Positions 23,636 through 33,700 of a DNA stretch of 64,000 nt are shown here, piece after piece (position 1 is the first letter of the stretch; every line of letters starts with the position of its first letter). The translations under genes were made by a program, and so were the position numbers. Origin of the DNA: Ereboglobus sp. PH5-10 (lineage in GTDB: Bacteria > Verrucomicrobiota > Verrucomicrobiia > Opitutales > Opitutaceae); NCBI RefSeq assembly GCF_029504735.1, contig NZ_JAQFIP010000014.1:1-64000 (forward strand), in the 5' to 3' direction. The notes beneath the pieces were generated by a model. The model was not told the DNA's origin. It searched no databases and saw nothing but the letters and a program-made list of their open reading frames with translations.

Positions 23636-26062
23636 TTACCGCTTCTTGTTCAGAGCCGCCGTGAACCAGTCGCCGCCTAAGCTTTGAGTGGAGTCGCGGC
23701 GCGGGGCGCCTCCGCCGGATGAACCTCCGTGCGGCGGCCTCGCCGAGGCCGCCCTACCTTGGCCTCCGCCGGATTTTCCGCCGAGTTGCGGGTTGGAACG
23801 CATGGAGAGGGCGATGCGGTTGCGGGCGAGGTCGATGTCGGTCACCGTGACCATCACGCGCTGGGAAACTTTCACGACTTCAGCCGGGTCTTTCACAAAG
23901 TTGTCGGCGAGCTGGCTGACGTGGACGAGGCCGTCCTGGTGCACTCCCACATCGACGAAGGCGCCGAAGGCGGTGACGTTGGTCACGATGCCGGGGAGCT
24001 TCATGCCGGGTTTCAAATCCTCGGGTTTGTTCACGCCTTCCTGAAAGGCGAAGGCTTCGAATTTTTGGCGCGGATCGCGTCCGGGTTTGGCGAGTTCGGC
24101 GAGGATGTCGGTGAGCGTGGGGAGGCCGACTTTGTCGGTCGCGTATTTTTGAAGGTCGATTTTTTTGCGGAGTTTTTCGTCGCGCATGAGGTCGGCGACG
24201 GTCACGCCGAGGTCGGCGGCCATTTTTTCGACGATGGGATACGACTCGGGGTGGACGGCGGAGGCGTCGAGCGGATTTTCCGCGCCACGGATGCGGAGGA
24301 AGCCCGCCGCTTGTTCGTAGGCCTTGGGGCCGAGGCGCGAGACTTTGAGGAGTTCGGCGCGGGTTTTGAAGGGGCCGTTTTCGTTGCGGTGCGCGACGAT
24401 GTTGGCGGCGATGCTGGCGTTGAGGCCGGAGACGTAGCTGAGGAGTTGTTTCGAGGCGGTGTTCACCTCGACGCCGACGCCGTTGACGGAGGAGACGACA
24501 CAGTCGTCGAGCGAGCGTTTGAGGGCGTTTTGATCGACGTCGTGCTGGTATTGTCCGACGCCGATTGACTTGGGGTCGAGTTTCACGAGTTCGGCGAGCG
24601 GGTCCATGAGGCGGCGTCCGATGGAGACCGCGCCGCGCACGGTGATGTCGTGGTCGGGAAATTCCTCGCGGGCGACTTCGCTGGCGGAGTAGATCGACGC
24701 GCCGGATTCGTTGACCATGACGACGGGGATGTTTTTCGGGAGGCCGAGGTCGCGGATGAAGGCCTCGGTTTCGCGTCCGGCGGTGCCGTTGCCGATAGCG
24801 ATGGCCTCGATTTTGAAGAAGTCCACGAAGCCTTTGATTTTTTCGGTCGCCTCGTCGTTGCGCGCGGCGCCCTGGTCGGGGTAAACGACGTCGTTGTGGA
24901 GGAGTTTGCCCTGGCGGTCGAGGATGACGACTTTGCAGCCGGTGCGGAATCCGGGGTCGATGGCGAGGGTGTTTTTCTGGCCGAGGGGCGAGGCGAGGAG
25001 GAGTTCGCGGAGGTTTTCGGCGAAGACTTTTATCGCGGTTTCGTCGGCGCGTTTTTTGGATTCGAGGCGCATCTCGGTTTCCATCGCGGGGGCGAGGAGG
25101 CGTTTGTAGGCATCCGTAAGCGCCATGCGAACTTGGGTGGAAGCAGAAGTGTCGGAGCCAGAGGCCAGAATACCAGAGGCCAGAGTGCCAGACTTCGGCT
25201 GGGTGGAACCGGTGGTGTTTTTCTGGCTTTCTGGCTTCTGGCCTTCTGGCCTCTGCTTGACATGCAGCGGTTCGATTTCGGCGAGGGCGGCGGTTTCGTC
25301 GGCGGTGACGCGCATCATGAGGACGAGTTCCTTTTCGCCGCGGCGCATGGCGAGGACGCGGTGGCTGGGGGCCTTGGCGAGGGGTTCGCTCCAGTCGAAG
25401 TAGTCCTTGAATTTCGCGCCCTCGGTTTCCTTGCCGCCGATGACCTTGGTGGAGATGACGGCGTTGGCGGCGTAGAGGGCGCGGAGTTTGGCGCGGGTGG
25501 AGGCGTCGTCGCTGATGCGCTCGGCGATGATGTCGCGCGCGCCGGCGAGGGCCTCGGCGGCGTCCTTGATTTTGGCGGGCGTGTTCTTGCCGTCGTCGGG
25601 CGTGTATTCACGTCCTGAATACACGGCGGCCTCCGCCTCGGCGTCGGTGGCGGGGTCTTGCGCCTGGAGGAGGTCGGCGAGGGGTTCGAGGCCCTTTTCC
25701 TTCGCGATGGTGGCGCGGGTGCGTTTTTTGGGGCGGAAGGGCAGGTAGATGTCCTCGAGGGCGTTGAGGGTTTCGGCGGCGGCGATTTTTTTGGCGAGCT
25801 CGTCGGTGAGGAGGTTGCGCTCCTTGAGCGAGGCGGTGATGGAGGCGCGGCGTTCGTCGAGCGCGGCGAGTTGTTCGAGGCGGTCGCGGATGGCGGTGAT
25901 CTGGACCTCGTCGAGTTCGCCGGTGGCCTCCTTGCGGTAGCGGGCGATAAAGGGGACGGTCGCGCCCTCGGAGAAGAGCTGCGCCGTGGTGGCGATTTGG
26001 TGGACTTTTAGATTGAGCTCCTGCGCGATGCGCAGGACGTGTTCGGCATTGGGCGTGGACAT
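23636..26062 (-). CDS. tex: Tex-family RNA-binding transcription accessory protein
   Basis: An 808-residue cytoplasmic protein with the full Tex layout. An N-terminal helical domain (IAQELNLKVHQIATTAQLFSEGATVPFIARYRKEATGELDE, the family's opening sentence) is followed by a YqgF/RNase H-like core (NTLAIDPGFRTGCKVVILD) and helix-hairpin-helix motifs (VNTASKQLLSYVSGLNASIAANIVAHRNENGPFKTRAELL). A C-terminal S1 RNA-binding domain completes it (GMKLPGIVTNVTAFGAFVDVGVHQDGLVHVSQL). Tex binds nucleic acid and influences transcription; the exact role is unsettled. Residues ~268-307 are an in-frame insertion encoded by ccagaggccaga words, and the C-terminal tail contains a REP palindrome. I start at 26062 (MSTPNAEH), where homology begins. 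A diverged second copy of its 3' end lies at 22388-22440. Confidence 0.95.
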   Translation of the reverse strand: MSTPNAEHVLRIAQELNLKVHQIATTAQLFSEGATVPFIARYRKEATGELDEVQITAIRDRLEQLAALDERRASITASLKERNLLTDELAKKIAAAETLNALEDIYLPFRPKKRTRATIAKEKGLEPLADLLQAQDPATDAEAEAAVYSGREYTPDDGKNTPAKIKDAAEALAGARDIIAERISDDASTRAKLRALYAANAVISTKVIGGKETEGAKFKDYFDWSEPLAKAPSHRVLAMRRGEKELVLMMRVTADETAALAEIEPLHVKQRPEGQKPESQKNTTGSTQPKSGTLASGILASGSDTSASTQVRMALTDAYKRLLAPAMETEMRLESKKRADETAIKVFAENLRELLLASPLGQKNTLAIDPGFRTGCKVVILDRQGKLLHNDVVYPDQGAARNDEATEKIKGFVDFFKIEAIAIGNGTAGRETEAFIRDLGLPKNIPVVMVNESGASIYSASEVAREEFPDHDITVRGAVSIGRRLMDPLAELVKLDPKSIGVGQYQHDVDQNALKRSLDDCVVSSVNGVGVEVNTASKQLLSYVSGLNASIAANIVAHRNENGPFKTRAELLKVSRLGPKAYEQAAGFLRIRGAENPLDASAVHPESYPIVEKMAADLGVTVADLMRDEKLRKKIDLQKYATDKVGLPTLTDILAELAKPGRDPRQKFEAFAFQEGVNKPEDLKPGMKLPGIVTNVTAFGAFVDVGVHQDGLVHVSQLADNFVKDPAEVVKVSQRVMVTVTDIDLARNRIALSMRSNPQLGGKSGGGQGRAASARPPHGGSSGGGAPRRDSTQSLGGDWFTAALNKKR
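23733..23757 (-). repeat. GTAG-type REP palindrome inside tex
   Basis: A perfect 10-bp stem around one central base (23733-23742 and 23744-23753) is preceded on the minus strand by GTAG (23754-23757). It is translated as part of the Tex tail, GQGRAASARPPHGG. Confidence 0.7.
25141..25262. repeat. Low-complexity word repeat inside tex
   Basis: About 120 bp of variants of ccagaggccaga on one side and ctggcttctggcc on the other, forming a loose inverted arrangement. It is read in frame as KQRPEGQKPESQ...TLASGILASGSD, a segment foreign to Tex proteins. The same word recurs at the 3' end of aroE. Confidence 0.75.
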
Positions 26063-26408
26063 TAGGAAAAGTGTGAAGAGTGAATGGTGAAGAGTGAAAA
26101 AATCAAAAAAAGAGGGGTGCCATAGCAACGGGTGAGAAGCGGCGCGCAAGGGGAAATTTCCCAAAAACATATCTGACGCGAATGGTGGCGCACATGCCAC
26201 AACAAGGGTCCTGTGTGACTGACTTTGGCTGGGATGGATGGCTCAAAATCGGCACAAACGGAAACGACATTGCCCTTGCCTCAAGAAGGGCAAAGGAGGA
26301 CGTCGCGAGTGGAGATAAAGTGCGTCGGAAGAATTTAAAAACCGTGAGAAACTAATGGCGGCGCATAAAACAAAGCGAATGCCCGCACAGTAACCACGGC
26401 ACATTTCT
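26063..26408. other. Intergenic region upstream of tex
   Basis: 346 bases between the Pnkp stop and tex start, both minus strand. It contains a tandem of the word gtgaagagtgaa at 26072-26098, directly before tex, and a perfect 8-bp hairpin (26270-26277 with 26286-26293) that may form part of the Pnkp 3' UTR. No gene and no clear promoter recognised. Confidence 0.5.
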
Positions 26409-28982
26409 TCACAGGCGCGGATCGACGGGTTCGCTTTCGAGGGCGAGGACGCCGAAAACGGCTTCGTGCACGCGGCGCAGGGGTTCCTTGCGGACAAAGC
26501 GTTCGAGCGATTCGATGCCGAGAGCAAATTCACGCAGGGCGAGCGAGCGTTTTGCGGCAAGGCTGCGGGCGCGCAGGCGGGAAATGTTTTCGGGCGCCGT
26601 ATATTCGGGGCCGTAAATAATGCGCAGGTATTCGCGTCCGCGGCATTTCACGGCAGGCTGGATGAGTCCGCGTTTTCCTTTTGCAATGAAGTCGAGCGGT
26701 TTCACGACCATGCCTTCGCCGCCCCGGGCAGTCAGTTGTTCCCACCATTCGATGCCTTCGGCCTCGCTTGCGGGGTTTGTCACGTCAATGATGCGGTGGG
26801 GCGTGGCGATGAGGATGTTGCCGGCTGTCGCATTGGCCGGTGACGCGAGTGCGGCGAGGGTTTGCATGTGCCAGTCGTGGGGTTTATCGGCGTGAACGTT
26901 GCCTTCGGTTGCAAGCAGATGGAAGGGGGCGAGCTTGTAATCGTCGATTCCGTTGACGGGCCAGCAGTAGCGCTGGTAGGCGGCTATGTAGTCCTCCGCC
27001 ATTTGGCGGCGTTCAATTGTGCGCGCAAGCAGCGCGCCAACGTCCAGGCCTCGGAGCGAGGTTTGCTCAAGAGCCTCCGTTTCTCCTGCGAGCGAGGCGC
27101 GGGCGGCGGCTCCGACCGCTGCGTATTGTTGTTTCAAGAGTTCCCGCGCCTTGGCCGACCAAGGCATGAGTTCGCAGTCGAAGCAGAGCCATGAGGTTTG
27201 AAATTGATTCCAATAATCGGCGGCGGTTGCCGCGGCGTGAACGCGCGCGAGAAAGGCGGCCTCAAGTTTCGCGTCATCAAAGAAACGGCGTCCGGTGCGC
27301 GTGTAGCAGATGCCGATGCCTTCGCCGGTAATGCCAAAGGTTTTAAGCGCGGCGGCTTCGTCCCGGCAGACAATGACGACCGCGCGCGAGCCCATGTGCT
27401 TTTCTTCGCAAATGACACGGGGAATGCCGGCGTGACGGTAGTATGCGAAGGCTTCGGCTGGGTGCTCAAGAAGTCCGGGCACGCCGCTGGTTTCGCAGGG
27501 CGACATGGTGGGCGGAAGATAGATGAGCCATTTGGGATTTGCGGCAAAACGGCTCATGACTTCGAGCGCGGCGGTGGCGTTTTCCTCGCGGATGGTGACA
27601 TTGCCGTGAAGGCGCGTGGCGACGATGCGCTTGCCGGTCACATCGGCGAGATCGAGCAGATCATCGTGTTGTTGTTGCGCGGAAAGAGCGGGGGCTGATG
27701 GCGTCGGGGCAGTTTCGGGAAGGAACGGTTTTCGCGGCTCGGCGTAGGCATGTATTGAGGGAACGGATACGATTTCCTTTTCCGGATAACGGAGCGCGGT
27801 GAGTTTGCCGCCGAAAACACAACCGGTGTCAATGTTGATGGTGCGGTTGAGCCATTCGGGTTCGGGAACCGGGGTGTGCCCGTAAACGACCATCGGGGAA
27901 CCGCGATATTCAGCGGCCCAGTTGTAACGGATGGGAAGGCCAAACTCATCGGTTTCACCGGTGGTTTCTCCGTAGAGGGCGAACTCGCGCACGGCGCCGG
28001 AGCCGCGGCCTTGCATGTTTTGTTTCATGCCGGCGTGGGCAACGACAAGGCGGCCGTCATCCAGAACATAGTGGCTGACGAGCTTGTCGATGAAGTCGGC
28101 AACCCGGACGCGAAACTCATCGGTTTCGGAGGAGAGTTGCGCGAGGGAGTCGGCGAGGCCGTGCGTGATTTGCACATCGCGTCCCCGAAGTTTGCGCATG
28201 AGCTTGACGTCGTGGTTGCCGGGCACGCAAAGGGCCGCGCCGCTGGCGACGGCGTTCATGGCGAGTTTGAGGACGTCGGGAATTTTCGGGCCGCGATCAA
28301 CGAGGTCGCCGAGAAAAATAAGCTTGCGCCCGGGCGGCGGCGCGAGGGTGTGCGAGGTTTCGTCAACCGTGTAGTCGAGCGTGCGAAGGAGCGCGACAAG
28401 CTCGTCGTAACAACCGTGAATGTCGCCAACGATGTCGAAGGGACCGTGCTCGCGCTTGAGGTTGTTCCAAAGCGGCTGGCGCTCGATGGTGGCGCCGTCG
28501 ATTTGCTCCGGTGTATCCCAAATATGGATATGGCGAAAACCCTCGCGCTGGAGATTGCGGAGCGAGCGGCGGAGTTGTTGCGATTGCTGGCGGACGACAT
28601 GCGGACCGAAGGCTCGGTCGGGCCGGGTTTTGTTGCGATCGTGCGCGAGGCGCTCGGGGATATTGAGGACGAGGGCGACGGGCAGGCAGTGGTATTCACG
28701 GGCGAGGGCGACCAGTGATTTGCGTGATTCGGGCTGGACGTTGGTGGCGTCGATGACGGTCAGGCGTCCGGCGGCGAGGCGCTTGCGGGCGATGTAGTGA
28801 AGGACTTCGAAGGCGTCGCTCGTGGCGGACTGGTCGTTTTCGTCATCGGAGACGAGGGCGCGGCAATGGTCCGACGAAAGGATTTCGGTGGACTTGAAAT
28901 GCTTGCGCGCAAAGGTGCTTTTGCCGGAGCCGGAGACGCCGATGAGAACGACGAGGGAAAGTTCGGGGATGGTGATTTTCAT
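26409..28982 (-). CDS. pnkp: Polynucleotide kinase-phosphatase-ligase Pnkp (RNA repair)
   Basis: An 857-residue three-domain enzyme that heals and seals broken RNA, especially tRNA cut by ribotoxins. The N-terminal kinase has the P-loop GVSGSGKST (residues 15-23). The central metallophosphoesterase has GDIHG (186-190), GDLVDRG (225-231), GNHD (255-258), and later His motifs in VVAHAGMK and VVYGHTP, for removing 2',3'-cyclic or 3'-phosphates. The C-terminal ligase-type nucleotidyltransferase has the Lys motif EEKHMGSR (K528). Bacterial Pnkp ligase needs Hen1 for sealing, and Hen1 is encoded 36 bp upstream on the same strand. Full length and all three active sites are present, so the system looks functional. 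Confidence 0.96.
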   Translation of the reverse strand: MKITIPELSLVVLIGVSGSGKSTFARKHFKSTEILSSDHCRALVSDDENDQSATSDAFEVLHYIARKRLAAGRLTVIDATNVQPESRKSLVALAREYHCLPVALVLNIPERLAHDRNKTRPDRAFGPHVVRQQSQQLRRSLRNLQREGFRHIHIWDTPEQIDGATIERQPLWNNLKREHGPFDIVGDIHGCYDELVALLRTLDYTVDETSHTLAPPPGRKLIFLGDLVDRGPKIPDVLKLAMNAVASGAALCVPGNHDVKLMRKLRGRDVQITHGLADSLAQLSSETDEFRVRVADFIDKLVSHYVLDDGRLVVAHAGMKQNMQGRGSGAVREFALYGETTGETDEFGLPIRYNWAAEYRGSPMVVYGHTPVPEPEWLNRTINIDTGCVFGGKLTALRYPEKEIVSVPSIHAYAEPRKPFLPETAPTPSAPALSAQQQHDDLLDLADVTGKRIVATRLHGNVTIREENATAALEVMSRFAANPKWLIYLPPTMSPCETSGVPGLLEHPAEAFAYYRHAGIPRVICEEKHMGSRAVVIVCRDEAAALKTFGITGEGIGICYTRTGRRFFDDAKLEAAFLARVHAAATAADYWNQFQTSWLCFDCELMPWSAKARELLKQQYAAVGAAARASLAGETEALEQTSLRGLDVGALLARTIERRQMAEDYIAAYQRYCWPVNGIDDYKLAPFHLLATEGNVHADKPHDWHMQTLAALASPANATAGNILIATPHRIIDVTNPASEAEGIEWWEQLTARGGEGMVVKPLDFIAKGKRGLIQPAVKCRGREYLRIIYGPEYTAPENISRLRARSLAAKRSLALREFALGIESLERFVRKEPLRRVHEAVFGVLALESEPVDPRL

Positions 28983-29018
28983 TCGGGCTGTGAGTGGTGC
29001 TTATGTCAGTCTTTGACC

Positions 29019-30422
29019 TTAGCTGCGGGTGAAGACCGCCATTTGCGTTGGCGGGCCGACGGCGGGATCATCGGGACCGACGGGGACGAAGCGCGCGGTG
29101 TAGCCGGTGCGGGCGGCGGTTTGATTTGCCCATGATTGGAATTCGGCGCGCGTCCATTCGAAGCGGTGGTCGCGATGGCGGAATTTGCCGGCGGGAAGCG
29201 TTTCCCATTTCACATTGTATTCGGAGTTGGGTGTCGTGACGACGATGGTCGCGGGACGCGCGCATTCGAAGATCACGCGTTCAAAGGCGGCAAGGCGCGG
29301 CGGGTCGAGGTGTTCGATCACTTCCACGACGGCGGCGGCATCGTAACCGGAGAGGCGTTGGTCGCGGTAAATGAGCGAGCCGTGAAGAAGCCGGATGCGT
29401 TCTTTTTGAAGCGACGGCATGCGCTCGAAGTGAAGCCGGTCGCGGGCGATTTCGAGCGCGCGGTGCGAGATATCCATGCCGACAATTTCAATGAATTGTT
29501 TTTCTTTCAAAAGGAGTTGGAGGAGTCGCCCTTCGCCGCAGCCAAGATCGAGAACGCGCGCGGCGCCGCAGGCCTTGAGCGCGGCGAGGACCGCGCCCAG
29601 TCGTTGCTCGTTGAGGCTGATGGTTTTTTCAATGGCGTCTTCCTCATGGGCGCGGGCGGCGGCGGTTTCGTCGGGAGCGGGATCGTCCTCATCGGTGAGT
29701 TGCGCAAGGGCGTCATAAACAAGGCCGCGCTGGTGCTTGAGATAGCGGCGGGTGATGAGTTCGCGCTCGGGATGCGCGGCCAGCCAGCCTTCGCCGTGAC
29801 GCATGAGTTTTTTCACCTCATCGTCGCCAACCCAATAGTGCTTGTCGTTGTCGAGCACGGGCACGAGGACGTAGAGGTGGCTGAGGAGCAGGTGAAGCGG
29901 AAGTGTGGCGGCAAGCTCAACGCGATAGCAGGGGCTTTCGCCCCATTCGGGGAATTTTTCGTCGAGCGGGAGACGCGCGGCGGTGACGACGTAGCCGAGC
30001 GGTTCGAAGAGTTTGCGCAGAAAAACTTCACCGCCGCGGCAGGGGACGGCCGAGAGTGTTGCCCGGAGCGGAATCGGTGTGTCCGCGAGTTCGGGGCGTT
30101 CCTTGCTGTTGCCCGAGAGCGCGCTGCCGAAGGTCTCCGCGATGGCGACACTGAGAAAGGACGAAGCCGCGTAGGGTCGGTCGTTGACGTATTGTTCGAG
30201 CGGACCGCCTTCGCCGGAAGGATTGCGGCGGTTGCGCACGAGCGCGACGGGATCGACCTCGACAAGAAGCGCGGCCGTGCAGCGTTCGGCTGTCGCCTCG
30301 GGGTAAAAAACGTGCGCCTTGCCGAAGGTGAGGTCGAAGGTTTGCGGACGGGCGGGATTCTTGCGCAGAAGATAGCCGAGGTCGGTCGCGGGGGTGTGCG
30401 TGGTTGTGAGGGTGAGGAGCAT
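29019..30422 (-). CDS. hen1: Hen1: RNA 3'-terminal ribose 2'-O-methyltransferase
   Basis: A 467-residue bacterial Hen1. The N-terminal half is the Hen1-specific domain that partners and activates the Pnkp ligase (opens MLLTLTTTHTPATDLGYLLRKNPARPQTFDL, with HVFYPEA). The C-terminal half is the methyltransferase: SAM motif DLGCGEG (292-298) and the metal-binding set E367, E370, H371 (EVIEHL) and H419 (RHRDHRFEW), matching in order and spacing the Mn2+ site of characterised Hen1. It marks repaired RNA ends with 2'-O-methyl so they resist re-cleavage. First gene of the two-gene operon. The ATG at 30422 is the one that begins the conserved N-terminus; the frame opens at 30521. Confidence 0.96.
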   Translation of the reverse strand: MLLTLTTTHTPATDLGYLLRKNPARPQTFDLTFGKAHVFYPEATAERCTAALLVEVDPVALVRNRRNPSGEGGPLEQYVNDRPYAASSFLSVAIAETFGSALSGNSKERPELADTPIPLRATLSAVPCRGGEVFLRKLFEPLGYVVTAARLPLDEKFPEWGESPCYRVELAATLPLHLLLSHLYVLVPVLDNDKHYWVGDDEVKKLMRHGEGWLAAHPERELITRRYLKHQRGLVYDALAQLTDEDDPAPDETAAARAHEEDAIEKTISLNEQRLGAVLAALKACGAARVLDLGCGEGRLLQLLLKEKQFIEIVGMDISHRALEIARDRLHFERMPSLQKERIRLLHGSLIYRDQRLSGYDAAAVVEVIEHLDPPRLAAFERVIFECARPATIVVTTPNSEYNVKWETLPAGKFRHRDHRFEWTRAEFQSWANQTAARTGYTARFVPVGPDDPAVGPPTQMAVFTRS

Positions 30423-30790
30423 GGGTGGACTATTGAATACAGGCGCGCTGTGTGGGTGATGGCAAGTATTGGGGATTGTTATAGAAAAGATCAAAACAAG
30501 CGGGCGTGGAAATGCCGCCACTTTTTTTGCTCAAGCAAAACCCGGCAATGGCTGCGGACAGACACGGCCCAAGATGAGCGGGCTTTTACCCGAGAGTTTT
30601 TTGATTTGTTCAGTCGCATTTTAAGGCAGGGCGAACCGTCGCGCTGAGCCGGGAATGTTGCGACTCAGCCGGAGGCTTCGGCCTACCAAAACCCAACGAG
30701 TTTGGCCCCGCTGCTTTTCAATTCCTTGATTGTCTGTGCGTGGCGAATCGTCGGATTCTATCTGTGCAAAAAAGACAAAATAACCGCTTC
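30423..30790. other. Intergenic region with a REP palindrome
   Basis: 368 bases between hen1 and the autotransporter, both minus strand, so it holds the hen1 promoter and the autotransporter 3' UTR. A REP-like unit (gccg/cggc stem at 30668-30682 with GTAG on the minus strand at 30683-30686) lies in the middle. No gene, and no convincing terminator. Confidence 0.5.
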
Positions 30791-33700
30791 TTACCAGGCG
30801 CGGCGGTAGCCGAGGTTGACGGCCCAGGGGCGTTCGTAGCGTTGGGCCTTGTTGTATTCATAATCGAAATACAACTGGCCGTTGTCATTGATTTGATAGC
30901 CCACGCCGAGGCCGAGCTCCACGCGCCAGCCGTCGAACCAGGGTTGATACTCGCGGTCGTCCACCGTGACTTCGCCTCCGTTGGTGTCGGTTTTCACGGA
31001 GCCAAACTTCAGATACGGCATCCATTGCCCGTAGTTCGCGCCGGTGCGCACTTGCAGGCGGTATTGCCACGCGTCGGAATCGCCGACGCGCACTTCGAGG
31101 TCGCGGCTCACGCCGTTTGAGACGGTGTAATCAGCGCCGTTGATCCAGGCCACGGCGACTTGCGCGAGGGGCTCGGTCCAGAAGGTGAGGAGTTTGCCGC
31201 TCGATGTTTGAATCGACGGGCGGACGAGGCGGCGGCCAAACTCGACCGACGCGCCTTGGGTGTAGTTGGTGTATTTGCCGCGGGAGACGAAGCCGTCCAC
31301 TCCGCGGGCGTTGAGTTTGTTGCTGGTGCGGTCGAAGCGCAGGACGGCGTCAACGAACCAGTTTTGCTCGTTCATCCAGAGCGCGTAGAGGCCGGCGCCG
31401 ACGGTGTTGCTGCTGCCGTCGCCGTATTGGTTGCGCACGTCGTCGAAGGTGCGGTCCTGGCGGGAGATGCCGATGAAGCCGCCGAGGGCGATCGTTGCCG
31501 TTTCGCGGCGCAGGAGTTTGTCCGCGCCGGCGGTGACTCCGTAGCTGTCCTGCTCGAAGGCGCTGCCGCCGAGCTCGGAGCTGGCGTTGAGGCGGTAGTT
31601 GTTGACGCGCATCCAGACGGAGCCCTCGTCCTTGTCCTTGGTGTCGCGGTCGCGGTGCGCGTAGATATCGCCGAGGCGTTTGTGCACGCTGTCGAGATCG
31701 AAGTGCCAGGAGGGGCCCATGATGCCGGCGGTGAAGAGGATCGCGTCGGCTGCGCGGCTGAGGGCGTCGCCGCCGGAGAGGTAGAAGGCGGTGTCGTCGG
31801 GCATGATGAGGCCGCCGTCACCTTTGTAGAGCTGGAATGTGAACATGCCCGATTCGACGATGTTGGAGGTGAACACGGGATCGCCGTCGACGTAATCGAC
31901 GACTTTGAGCGCGTAGGTGCGCGTGGCGTCGTCGATGGGATCGAGGTTTGTCTGGGTGAACTCGACGTAGTGCGTGCCGGTGGCGAGGCTGCTCGCGCCT
32001 TGGACGATCAGCATGTCGGTGTTTTTGTTGGCGAGGTCCACGTTCATGTGGCTGGTCGTCGTGCCTTCGAGCGTGCCGGTGATTGTCAGGTTCGTGTAGG
32101 TGGTGGCGAGGCCGTTGTTTGTGCTGTAATGGATGCGGCCCGCGTTGCCGGTGAGGTTTTTGATTTGTTGCGCGTGATTGTGCATGTCGAGCGCGCCGTC
32201 GAGAAACACGCGGCTGCTGGCCTGGATGGCGTTGGTGGTGCCGGTGCGCAGGGTGCTGTTGGCGCCGACGCGGGTTTCGCCGGTGTGGATTTGCGCCTTG
32301 GTCAGCGCGACGGTGCCGCCGCCGATGGTGGAGACGTTGCCCGAGCCGCTGATGACGCCGGTGTAGGTGACGAGGTCGGAGCGGTTGAAGATGAGCGTGG
32401 TGGCGTCCGCGACGCTGACGTTGGCGGCGATGACGCCGCCGTCCCAGCCGCTGGTGTCGTCCCGGCCGATTTGCAACGCGCCTTGCTCGACGACGATGCC
32501 GCCGGCGATGTTGTTCGCGCCGGTGAGGGTGGTGGTGCCGGCGCCGCGCTGGACGAGGATGCCGGCGCCGATGACGGCGCCGCCGTAAACGAGATCGTCG
32601 GAGCGGTTGATGGTGAGTGTGCCGGAGTTGGCGACGGTGCTGGCGTCGGCGATCATGCCGGTGGTGGAGCCGCCCGCGCCGGTGCCGAGCTGGAGGTGCG
32701 CGCCGGCGCCGATTGTGGTCGTGCCGGTGTAGGTGTTGTTGGCGGTGAGCGTCCACTCGCCGGCGGCGTTGAGGGCGAGGTTTCCGGTGCCGTCGATCGT
32801 GCCGGAGAATTCGAGGCCGGTTTCGGTGTTGGCGATGGCGAGGGTTTTGTCGCCGAGGCGGATGTCGCCCGCGCCGGAGACGTTTTGCAACGTCTGGTCG
32901 TAGCCGCCGAGGTCGAAGGCGGTGGAGGCGTTGATGGTGACCTTGGTGGAGGAGGCGATCACGTTGGCGACGCCGGCCTTGAGCGTGGCGGAGTTGATGA
33001 GCTGCGTCTGGCCGGTGTAGGTGGCTTGTTGCGCGAGTGTGATTTGCTCGGTGCCGCTGAACGCGAAGCCCGCGCCGGCGCCGCTGAGTTTGGCGCTGAG
33101 GGTTTTGTCGTGGGAGCCGGTCGGGTCGATTTCGACGAGGAGATCGGTGTGCGTGCTTTCGATTTGGGTGAGGCCGTAGTCGAGCACGATGCCGGTGCCG
33201 CTGACGTGCGTGGCTTTGTAACCGTAGTAGGTTTTGCCGACGATGGTGTCGCCGTCGTTGTTGTAGAAATCGACTGTCGAGTTTTGGCCGAGGGCGTTGG
33301 TGGCGCTGTCAACGAGGTCGTATGAGGCGGTGCCGACGATGGTGGACTCGGTGGCGGAGACGATGACCTTGCTGTTGAGCGCGCTGTCGTTGAGCGCGTC
33401 CACGTCGAAGATGTGGCCGGTGAGTCCGCCCGTGCCGGGCGGTTTCGGGAGGTCGAGTCCGCCGAGCACGTCGGTGTGCACGCCGATTGTGCCGCTGGTG
33501 CCGTGCAGCGTGCCGGTGACGGTGAGCGTGTGTGGTTCGACCGTGGTGCCGGTCGTGCTGGCGTTTACGAAGAAGACGCCCGAGAAGAGGTCGAAGCCGC
33601 CGATGGCGCGGTCTTTGTCGAGCGTGGTTTCGGAGTTTTGGCCGAGGCGCAGCGTGGCGTCGGCAAGGGCGTTTTCCGCGTCGTCGTCGAACCGGAAGTA

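Noticed and set aside
24650-25618. 322-codon plus-strand frame opposite tex
   Set aside because: Gly/Asp/Phe-rich antisense shadow of the tex coding strand; no domain.
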